Assembly (NCBI GenBank): GCA_035559315.1
Contig: DATMBJ010000142.1
Coordinates: 1 to 11,070, forward strand
DNA length: 11,070 nucleotides
Direction of reading: 5' to 3'
From: DATLZM01 sp035559315
GTDB lineage: Bacteria; Actinomycetota; UBA4738; HRBIN12
In this document: piece after piece, positions 1-5,578 of the stretch
Layout: every line of letters begins with the position of its first letter
How positions within the stretch are numbered: the stretch's first letter is position 1
Program-made: the position numbers and the translations under genes
Notes under the pieces: model-generated
What the model saw: only the letters and a program-made list of their open reading frames with translations
Database searches by the model: none
What the model was told of the DNA's origin: nothing

Positions 1-102
1 CAGGCGCGTGCCGGCCGCGCCGGCCGCGACGCCGGCCGCCGCCCCGGCGAGCACGCCGAGGGCCGACCGCCGGGTGATCCTGGGGCCACCGCTCCCCGCC
101 AT
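1..102 (-). CDS. Tat-signal exported protein, N-terminus only (cut by window edge)
   Basis: Reading leftward from an ATG at 102-100, 34 codons are visible before the window ends. The N-terminus has the twin-arginine pattern TRRSALGVLAG (RR at residues 11-12), followed by an Ala/Gly-rich hydrophobic stretch. This is a typical Tat signal for export of a folded protein. A strong Shine-Dalgarno, GGAAGGAGG on the minus strand (117-109), lies 6 bases before the ATG and fixes the start. The mature protein is outside the window, so its function cannot be read. It lies 160 bp downstream of gabT on the same strand. In actinobacterial polyamine/GABA loci a Tat- or lipoprotein-type substrate-binding protein (PotD-like) often sits in this place; that identity is inference only. 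No lipobox cysteine is seen in the visible part. Confidence 0.72.
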   Translation of the reverse strand, partial: MAGSGGPRITRRSALGVLAGAAAGVAAGAAGTRL

Positions 103-130
103 CGTCGTCCTCCTTCCCCGTTCCGCTCCT

Positions 131-157
131 CGCAACGGACCCACACGGTCCGTTGCG
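131..157. promoter_or_regulatory. Perfect interrupted palindrome (11-bp arms, 5-bp spacer)
   Basis: The arms cgcaacggacc (131-141) and ggtccgttgcg (147-157) are exact reverse complements around cacac. The element ends 13 bases before the Shine-Dalgarno of the Tat-signal gene on the minus strand. It could be an operator for a dimeric regulator or a leader hairpin controlling that gene. A terminator for gabT is less likely because neither side carries a T-tract and another hairpin lies closer to gabT. Confidence 0.45.
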
Positions 158-190
158 GAGGCTAGAGGAGCCGCGGGGGGAGACGAGCGA

Positions 191-233
191 CGAAGGTCCC
201 GGGACCCGCGGGACCTTCGACCCCCGGGGGTCG
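191..233 (-). terminator. Hairpin plus adjoining palindrome downstream of gabT
   Basis: The arms cgaaggtccc (191-200) and gggaccttcg (210-219) are perfect complements around a 9-base loop. They are joined to a 16-bp perfect palindrome, cgacccccgggggtcg (218-233). Read from gabT, the palindrome comes about 30 bases after the stop and the hairpin directly after it. No T-tract follows, so this would be a GC-rich hairpin terminator of the kind common in high-GC Gram-positives, or a 3'-end stabiliser. Confidence 0.42.
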
Positions 234-262
234 TGAGCGCGCGGACCCGGCCCGCGGGAGGG

Positions 263-1606
263 CTACGCGGCGGCGGCGAGCGCCTCGTCCAGGACCCCGA
301 GCGCCTCCTCGAGGAGCCGCTCGTCGATCGTGAGCGGCGGCAGCAGGCGGATCACGTTGTCGTAGGTCCCGGCCTTGATCACGAGGACCCCGTTCCGGAG
401 GCACTCCTGGATGATCCGCGCGCCGGTCTCGCCGTCGATCGGCTCCTTGGTGGCCCGGTCTCGGACCAGCTCGATCGCGTTCATCATCCCGCGGCCCCGG
501 ACGTCGCCGACGAGCGCGTGGCGCTCCTGCATCGCCCGCAGGCGCGCCCGCACCCGCTCGCCGAGCTCCCGGGACCTGGCGAGCAGATCCTCCCGCTCGA
601 TCTTGTCGAGCACGGCGAGGGCCGCGGCCGCGGCCACGGGGTTGCCGCCGTAGGTGCCGCCCAGGCCGCCGGGGTGGACGGCGTCCATGAGCTCGGCGCG
701 GCCGGTCACGGCCGAGATCGGCAGGCCGCCCCCCAGGGACTTGGCGGAGGTCACGAGATCCGGGACGACGCCCTCGTCCTCGATCGCGAACCAACGGCCG
801 GCCCGGCCCATCCCGCTCTGGATCTCGTCGGCGATGAACACGATCCCGTGCTCGCGGCAGAACTCGGCGAGGCCGCGGAGGAACCCGGGCGCGGGGACGA
901 CGAACCCGCCCTCGCCCTGGATCGGCTCCACGATCACCGCCGCGATGTTCCGCTCGCCGATGTGCTTGTGCATCTCGTCGATGGCGTAGCGGAGGCAGGG
1001 CTCGGCGCAGCCCTCGGGGGAGCCGCCGGTGGGGCAGCGGTAGGGGTAGGCGAAGGGCAGGCGGTAGACCTCGGGGGCGAAGGGCCCGAACCCCTGCTTG
1101 TAGGGCATCACCTTGGCGGTGAGCGACATCGCGAGGAGGGTCCGGCCGTGGAACGCGTGGTCGAAGGCCACCACCGCCGGCCGGCCCGTGGCGTGCCGGG
1201 CGATCTTGATCGCGTTCTCCACGGCCTCGGCGCCGGAGTTCGCGAACATCGTGCGCTTCTCGAAGTCCCCGGGGGCGAGGGCGTTCAGCCGCTCGGCGAG
1301 CTCGACGTAGGGCTCGTTGAGGGTCACGTGGAAGCACGTGTGGGTCTCGAGCTCGAGCTGCCGCTGCGCCGCCGCCACGACCTCGGGGGCCGCGTGCCCC
1401 ACGTTCAGCACCGCGATCCCGGTGGCGAAGTCGATCAGCCGGTTGCCGTCGACGTCCTCCACGATCGCGCCCGAGGCCCGGGCCGTGACGATGGGGTGGA
1501 TGTTGGCGACCCCCTGCGGGACGGCCCGCCGTCGCCGCTCGAACCACTCCCGGGACCTGGGCCCGGGGATCTCGGTCACGATCTTCCGCTCCTGCGGGAT
1601 GTCCAT
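263..1606 (-). CDS. gabT: 4-aminobutyrate aminotransferase (class III, PLP-dependent)
   Basis: This cytosolic enzyme should move the amino group of GABA to 2-oxoglutarate, giving succinate semialdehyde and glutamate. Its 447 residues match the family's usual length. Visible landmarks are the substrate-side N-terminus (IHPIVTARASGAIVEDVDG, about 36-54), the cofactor phosphate-binding ANSGAEAVENA (122-132), the HAFHGRT segment (150-156), the cofactor-ring aspartate in FIADEIQSGMGR (D260) and the Schiff-base lysine in TSAKSLGGGLP (K289). The ATG at 1606 has AGGAGG at 1620-1615, 8 bases upstream. The gene diverges from the PucR-type regulator, and patD lies beyond it, supporting a GABA/polyamine role. 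Close relatives use 5-aminovalerate or other omega-amino acids, so a lysine or cadaverine role is also possible. Three cysteines (C191, C200, C204) cluster in the segment after YPYR. Confidence 0.93.
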   Translation of the reverse strand: MDIPQERKIVTEIPGPRSREWFERRRRAVPQGVANIHPIVTARASGAIVEDVDGNRLIDFATGIAVLNVGHAAPEVVAAAQRQLELETHTCFHVTLNEPYVELAERLNALAPGDFEKRTMFANSGAEAVENAIKIARHATGRPAVVAFDHAFHGRTLLAMSLTAKVMPYKQGFGPFAPEVYRLPFAYPYRCPTGGSPEGCAEPCLRYAIDEMHKHIGERNIAAVIVEPIQGEGGFVVPAPGFLRGLAEFCREHGIVFIADEIQSGMGRAGRWFAIEDEGVVPDLVTSAKSLGGGLPISAVTGRAELMDAVHPGGLGGTYGGNPVAAAAALAVLDKIEREDLLARSRELGERVRARLRAMQERHALVGDVRGRGMMNAIELVRDRATKEPIDGETGARIIQECLRNGVLVIKAGTYDNVIRLLPPLTIDERLLEEALGVLDEALAAAA

Positions 1607-1697
1607 GCCGCTGTCCTCCTCGCGCGTCCGGGCCCGAGTGTCGCGCGCCCGCGCGCCGCCGCGCCAGGGGGTAGCCGGGCGAAGCGGGCGGCGCGGG

Positions 1698-1703
1698 ATT
1701 GTA
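1698..1703 (-). promoter_or_regulatory. Candidate -10 box of gabT (TACAAT)
   Basis: On the minus strand positions 1703-1698 read TACAAT, a close match to the sigma-70/HrdB-type -10. Transcription would start near 1691, leaving a leader of about 85 bases before the gabT ATG. No convincing -35 hexamer lies 16-18 bases further upstream, so the promoter may need an activator. PucR proteins of this kind can be activators, but here that is inference. Confidence 0.42.
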
Positions 1704-1767
1704 CGCTCCGTCCATCGCCGGCCGCGGTTCCGGCGTCGGGACGACGGGCGGTTTGTACGGGTTGTAC
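1699..1767. promoter_or_regulatory. Three TTGTAC words in the gabT/pucR divergent region (candidate operator)
   Basis: TTGTAC occurs at 1699-1704, 1753-1758 and 1762-1767. The last two form a direct repeat with a 9-bp period. The first copy overlaps the candidate gabT -10 on the minus strand, and the third overlaps the candidate pucR -10 on the plus strand. An A/T-containing hexamer three times in a short, extremely GC-rich region is unexpected. It could mark binding sites of the PucR-family protein encoded alongside. The overlap with the -10 boxes partly explains the words by itself, so confidence is limited. Confidence 0.38.
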
Positions 1768-1770
1768 CAT
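1765..1770 (+). promoter_or_regulatory. Candidate -10 box of pucR, giving a leaderless transcript (TACCAT)
   Basis: TACCAT fits the TANNAT -10 pattern, and the preferred GTG start begins 7 bases after its last base. The first transcribed base would therefore be the start codon. No Shine-Dalgarno-like purine run precedes the GTG, which agrees with a leaderless mRNA. The same geometry recurs at 8241-8253. Confidence 0.42.
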
Positions 1771-1776
1771 CCGGGC

Positions 1777-3321
1777 GTGCCGGTCACGGTGAAGGACATC
1801 CTCGGCGTCCCCGGCCTCGCCCTCCGGCTCGTGGCCGGCGAGGCCGGGATCTCCCGCCCCCTGCGCTGGGTGCACGTCTCCGAGCTGGAGGACCCCACCC
1901 CGTGGCTCCGGGGCGGGGAGCTCTTGCTCACGACCGGGATGGGCATCGGCACCACCCCGTCGAAGCAGCGCGCCTACATCCGCCGGCTCGTCGAGGCCGG
2001 GCTGGCGGGACTGGGCTTCGGGCTCGGCTTCTCGTTCGACCGGACGCCGCGGGCCCTGGCCCAGGCCGCCGAGGAGTGCGACTTCCCGCTCTTCGAGGTC
2101 CCCTACCCGGTGCCGTTCATCGCGATCACCGAGGCCGTCTTCACCCGGCTCGTGGCCGAGCAGTACGACACGCTCCAGCGGGCGGTCGAGGCGGAACACG
2201 CCCTCACCCGGGCGGTGCTCGACGGCAGGGGGGTGGAGGGCATCGCGGCCTCCCTGGCCGAGGTCACGGGCGGCTGGGCGCTCCTCCTCGACCTCCACGG
2301 GATCCCGCTCGCCGCCACCTCCCGGGCCGCCCGCCTCCGCGCGCCGCGGGTGTGGGAGGAGCTCCGGGCCTCCCGGCCCAACGGGGGCAACGGGTTCAGC
2401 CTCACGCTCGTCGACCGCGGCCACCACGTCTGGGTCCAGCCCGTGGGGGCCCACGGCCGGGTGGAGGCCTTCCTGGCGGTGGGCAAGCCCGAGTCCCTGT
2501 CCCAGTTCGACCGGATCGTGGCCGGCCACGCCCTCTCGCTGTTCGCGATCGAGCTGGACAAGGCCCGGGCGGTGGAGGAGGCGGCCCGCCGGCTCCAGGG
2601 CGACTTCTTCGAGGAGCTGGCCCGGGGCGCGGTCCCGCCCGCGGAGATCGGCCGAGGGCTCGCGAGGTTCGGCTTCGAGCGGGACGCGCGGGTCGTCGTG
2701 CTCACGCTCCAGGGCGCGGCCCCCGAGGAGCTCGCGCACGCCGTCGCCGACCTGTTCTCCCGCGAGGGCGGGGGGTTCCTCGTCTCCCCGCACGAGGACG
2801 GCGTCCACGTCCTGCGCCCGGCCGACCGGGCCCCCGATCTCGAACTGCTCCGGAAGACGATCGGGGAGCGGGTCGGTGCGGACGTCCGGGTCGGCGCCGG
2901 GAGCCCGGGCCCGCCCACCGAGATCGGCCGCGGGCTCCGCGAGGCCCGCTACGCGCTCCAGGTCTGCCGCCTGGAGGGGTGGGGGGCGGCCGGCTTCGAG
3001 CAGCTCGGGACGTACCGGCTCCTGCTCTCGATGGCGGAGCCCGACGCCCTCCGGGCCTTCGCCGACTCCCTCCTCGCCCCCCTCGACGCCTACGACGGCG
3101 AGCACGGGAGCGAGCTGGTCCGCTCGCTCGAGGCGTTCCTCCAGCACAACGCGCGGTGGGAGACGGCCGCCGCCGCGCTCTACGTGCACCGGCACACGCT
3201 CCGGTACCGGATCCGGAAGGTGGAGGAGCTCACCGGACGCGACCTCCAGAGCTCCTTCGACCGGATGGAGTTCTGGCTCGCGCTCCGGGCCCGCGAGCTG
3301 CTCGCCGCCGAGGAGGGGTAG
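1777..3321 (+). CDS. PucR/CdaR-family transcriptional regulator, putative regulator of the GABA locus
   Basis: Read from the GTG at 1777 this is 514 residues, normal for the family. An N-terminal PucR domain (about 1-125) begins TVKDILGVPGLALRLVAGE and includes WVHVSELEDPTPWLRGGELLLTTG-type sequence at 31-54. A middle region of about 300 residues fits the CdaR GGDEF-like domain. The C-terminal helix-turn-helix (about 447-514) includes WETAAAALYVHRHTLRYRIR. The frame is open upstream to 1699, but family homology begins at the GTG and a leaderless -10 sits just before it. A second in-frame GTG lies at 1789. Known relatives sense purine-pathway metabolites, and Corynebacterium GabR, a PucR-type protein, controls gabT. 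Divergence from gabT makes a GABA- or aldehyde-responsive role likely, but the effector is not visible. Confidence 0.88.
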   Translation: MPVTVKDILGVPGLALRLVAGEAGISRPLRWVHVSELEDPTPWLRGGELLLTTGMGIGTTPSKQRAYIRRLVEAGLAGLGFGLGFSFDRTPRALAQAAEECDFPLFEVPYPVPFIAITEAVFTRLVAEQYDTLQRAVEAEHALTRAVLDGRGVEGIAASLAEVTGGWALLLDLHGIPLAATSRAARLRAPRVWEELRASRPNGGNGFSLTLVDRGHHVWVQPVGAHGRVEAFLAVGKPESLSQFDRIVAGHALSLFAIELDKARAVEEAARRLQGDFFEELARGAVPPAEIGRGLARFGFERDARVVVLTLQGAAPEELAHAVADLFSREGGGFLVSPHEDGVHVLRPADRAPDLELLRKTIGERVGADVRVGAGSPGPPTEIGRGLREARYALQVCRLEGWGAAGFEQLGTYRLLLSMAEPDALRAFADSLLAPLDAYDGEHGSELVRSLEAFLQHNARWETAAAALYVHRHTLRYRIRKVEELTGRDLQSSFDRMEFWLALRARELLAAEEG

Positions 3322-3332
3322 GCGGCGCCCGC

Positions 3333-3776
3333 TCAGCCCCGGCGCCGGGGGGCGGCCGGCTCCGGCTCGCCGACGAGGTGCGTGACGGGGAGCCCGAACC
3401 GGGCCTCGACCCGGTGGGGGAGGTCGAGCTTGAGCCAGCGGGAGATCCCCGGCGGGAGCGTGGACAGGATGATCCCGTCGAACCTCTCCCCGCGGAGCAG
3501 GACATCGTCGATGGCCTGGAGGGGGCGGGGGTCGCCCACCTCGCCGTCGGCCTCCGCCCCGAGCTCCCGCAGGCGTTCCAGGGCCGCCCGGAGCCGCTCC
3601 TCGGCCACGGCCCGGGCGTCGCCCTCGGTCCAGACCGCCATCTCCCGGGGCGGGGTGGCGGGGACGAGGACGTGGAACGCGCAGGGACCCTCCGCGAGGA
3701 GCCGCCGGACGTGGCGGATCAGGTGCGGGCCCCCGAGGGTCTGGTTCGCGACCACGAGGAAGCGGCGCACGGGCAT
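3333..3776 (-). CDS. Small universal-stress-protein-like (UspA-fold) protein
   Basis: The 147-residue product has the layout of a single UspA domain: a beta strand at the N-terminus (RRFLVVANQTL, 4-14), a long charged helix (about 52-73), a strand (GIILSTLPP, 101-109) and a final strand (LPVTHLVG, 129-136). The usual ATP-binding G-x2-G-x9-G-S/T loop is absent. In its place is STLPPGISRWLKLDLPHRVE (105-124), a signature I recognise from small actinobacterial Usp-like proteins of unknown function. The ATG at 3776 is preferred. An in-frame GTG directly before it (3779-3777) is an alternative, and a G-rich run, AGGGGG, precedes both. It converges on pucR with an 11-bp gap and diverges from patD. 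Its role in the locus is unknown. It is predicted cytosolic, with no signal peptide or membrane segment. Confidence 0.8.
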   Translation of the reverse strand: MPVRRFLVVANQTLGGPHLIRHVRRLLAEGPCAFHVLVPATPPREMAVWTEGDARAVAEERLRAALERLRELGAEADGEVGDPRPLQAIDDVLLRGERFDGIILSTLPPGISRWLKLDLPHRVEARFGLPVTHLVGEPEPAAPRRRG

Positions 3777-4040
3777 CACCCCCTACCCGTTCCTACGGGC
3801 GGGGGAGGCCGGCGGATCCCGCGGCGGGCGCCGACCTCCGGGTCGGGGGGCGTCGTGCACGAAGCGGGCCGACGGGGCGTCGGCCCGGGGGGATGGCCCG
3901 TTCGTACAGTCGGGAGCCCTGGCGGGGCCGGAACGTCGAGTGGCCCGGGCCGCGCCGCGCGGGGCATACTTGGGGCACGGCGGCCCCAGGGCCCGCCGGG
4001 CTGGTCGGTACCCGGTCCGCTCCACGGAGGTGAGGACGGT
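3777..4040. other. Divergent intergenic region between the Usp-like gene and patD, rich in inverted repeats
   Basis: No gene is supported here. Three perfect inverted repeats lie on the Usp-like gene's side: cccgt/acggg (3786-3790 and 3795-3799), ccgacc/ggtcgg (3831-3836 and 3841-3846, loop tccg) and cgggccgac/gtcggcccg (3865-3873 and 3879-3887, 5-base spacer). A sequence related to the TTGTAC words appears in reverse at 3903-3909 (tgtacg on the minus strand). Because the genes on both sides point away, terminators are not needed, so leader RNA structure or operators are more likely. Confidence 0.5.
3965..3970 (+). promoter_or_regulatory. Candidate -10 box of the patD operon (CATACT)
   Basis: CATACT is the most A/T-rich hexamer in the patD upstream region and would start transcription near 3977, giving a leader of about 64 bases. 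The leader ends with a strong Shine-Dalgarno, GGAGGTGA (4026-4033), 7 bases before the ATG. No clear -35 is seen. GGAACGTC at 3930-3937 resembles an ECF-sigma -35, but no matching -10 follows it. Confidence 0.3.
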
Positions 4041-5492
4041 ATGGCGACGGAGCCCAAGAGCTACCGGATGTTCATCGGCGGGGAGTTCGTGGACGCGGTG
4101 GAGGGCGGGACGCGCGACATCGTGAGCCCCGCGAGCGGCGAGGTGATCGCCCGGGTGCCGGAGGGGTCGGCGGCCGACGTCGACCGCGCGGTCCAGGCCG
4201 CCAAGCGGGCCTTCGAGGAGGTGTGGTTCGACGCCACCCCCGGCGAGCGGTCCCGGGCCCTGCTCAAGATGGCCGACCTCGTGGAGGAGCACGGGGAGGA
4301 GCTCGGCCGGCTGGAGGCGGAGAACGTGGGGAAGGTCTACTCCCTCACGATGTCCGAGGAGATCCCGGTGATCGCCGACCAGTTCCGGTTCTTCGCCTCC
4401 GGGGCCAGGATCCTGGAGGGCCTGGCCGCCGGGGAGTACATGAAGGGCTACACGAGCATGCTCCGCCGGGAGCCGATCGGCGTGGCGGGCCTGATCGCGC
4501 CGTGGAACTACCCCCTCTACATGGCGGCCTGGAAGATGGGGCCGGCGATCGCGGCGGGGAACACGGTGGTGATCAAGCCGGCCGAGACCACCCCGCTCAC
4601 GCTCCTGCGGTTCGCCGAGCTCGTGGCCGAGGCGGGGATCTTCCCACCGGGGGTGTTCAACGTCGTGACCGGCGACGGGGTGCCGGTGGGCGACGCGATC
4701 GTGAAGCACCCCGACATCGGGATCGTCTCGCTCACCGGCGAGACCACGACCGGCAAGCTCGTGGCGAGGAACGCCGCGGACACGCTCAAGCGGGTGCACC
4801 TCGAGCTCGGCGGGAAGGCGCCGGTGATCGTGTTCGACGACGCCGACATCGAGACCGCCGCGGAGTGGATCCAGATCGCCGGCTACTTCAACTCCGGGCA
4901 GGACTGCACCGCGGCCTGCCGGGTCCTCGCCGGCCCGCAGGTCTACGACCGCCTCGTCTCCTCCGTCGTCGACCGGGTGAACGCGATGAAGATTGGCGAC
5001 ATCTGGGACGAGGAGTCGGCGATGGGCTCGCTGGTCTCCACCGCCCAGCTCGAGCGGGTGAAGGGGTTCGTCGAGCGGGCCCGGGAGCGGGGGGCCGAGG
5101 TCCTCACCGGCGGCCACGTCCTGGACCGGCCCGGCGCCTGGTACGCCCCAACCGTGATCACCGGTGTGAAGCAGGACGACGAGATCGTCCAGCAGGAGGT
5201 GTTCGGCCCGGTGGTCACGGTGCAGCGCTTCGACGACGAGGAGCAGGCCCTGGCCTGGGCCAACGGCGTGGAGTACGGGCTGGCCGCCTCGGTGTGGACC
5301 CGCGACGTGGGGCGCGCCCTCCGCATGGCCCGCAAGCTCCAGTTCGGGACGGTGTGGATCAACACGCACATCCCGCTCACCCCGGAGATGCCCCACGGCG
5401 GGTACAAGCACTCGGGGTACGGGAAGGACATGAGCATCTACTCGATCGAGGAGTACACGAACATCAAGCACGTGATGGCCTCGCTCGATTAG
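4041..5492 (+). CDS. patD: Gamma-aminobutyraldehyde dehydrogenase (aldehyde dehydrogenase superfamily)
   Basis: This NAD(P)-dependent enzyme of 483 residues should oxidise 4-aminobutyraldehyde, made from putrescine, to GABA, the substrate of GabT. The catalytic set is present: N156 in APWNYPLY, the cofactor lysine in IKPAETTP (K179), the general base in LELGGK (E255) and the nucleophile in NSGQDCTAACRV (C289). The DCTAACR context and the C-terminal MPHGGYKHSGYGKDMS plus EEYTNIKHVM strongly resemble E. coli PatD/YdcW rather than succinate-semialdehyde or betaine-aldehyde enzymes. The frame is open far upstream, but homology begins at the ATG at 4041, behind GGAGGTGA. It heads a three-gene operon. 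No putrescine aminotransferase or oxidase is in the window, so the source of the aldehyde is not shown. 3-aminopropanal or 5-aminopentanal are possible substrates. Confidence 0.88.
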   Translation: MATEPKSYRMFIGGEFVDAVEGGTRDIVSPASGEVIARVPEGSAADVDRAVQAAKRAFEEVWFDATPGERSRALLKMADLVEEHGEELGRLEAENVGKVYSLTMSEEIPVIADQFRFFASGARILEGLAAGEYMKGYTSMLRREPIGVAGLIAPWNYPLYMAAWKMGPAIAAGNTVVIKPAETTPLTLLRFAELVAEAGIFPPGVFNVVTGDGVPVGDAIVKHPDIGIVSLTGETTTGKLVARNAADTLKRVHLELGGKAPVIVFDDADIETAAEWIQIAGYFNSGQDCTAACRVLAGPQVYDRLVSSVVDRVNAMKIGDIWDEESAMGSLVSTAQLERVKGFVERARERGAEVLTGGHVLDRPGAWYAPTVITGVKQDDEIVQQEVFGPVVTVQRFDDEEQALAWANGVEYGLAASVWTRDVGRALRMARKLQFGTVWINTHIPLTPEMPHGGYKHSGYGKDMSIYSIEEYTNIKHVMASLD

Positions 5493-5507
5493 CGAGCGGG
5501 CGGCGGC

Positions 5508-5544
5508 GCGGCGGCCGGGCCCGGGGAGGGGCCCGGGCCGCCGC
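5508..5544 (+). repeat. Strong GC hairpin between patD and the second aldehyde dehydrogenase
   Basis: The stem pairs 5508-5516 with 5536-5544 (9 bp) and 5517-5522 with 5529-5534 (6 bp), around a 6-base loop and with one bulged G (5535). It fills most of the 86-bp gap. There is no T-tract and no obvious promoter before the next gene, so it may reduce read-through or protect the patD mRNA end rather than end the operon. Confidence 0.5.
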
Positions 5545-5578
5545 CCCCGAGAGGCGCGGAAGGCGAGGTGGTCGACGC

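Noticed and set aside
1699..1776. Upstream TTG start for the PucR regulator
   Set aside because: The extra 26 residues do not resemble the family, and the region carries the divergent promoter elements. The GTG at 1777 matches the family N-terminus.
8..1792. Long plus-strand open frame opposite gabT
   Set aside because: It is antisense to a clear aminotransferase and its translation is Arg/Pro/Gly/Ala-rich low-complexity sequence without any recognisable domain. Very high GC removes stop codons from all frames.
3337..3350. 14-bp palindrome ccccggcgccgggg
   Set aside because: It lies inside the end of the Usp-like gene and encodes Pro/Arg/Gly codons; such GC palindromes are expected by chance at this composition.
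1317..4040. Possible 900-residue N-terminal extension of PatD
   Set aside because: The frame happens to be open, but the upstream translation is low complexity and overlaps pucR and the Usp-like gene. Homology and a strong ribosome site both begin at 4041.
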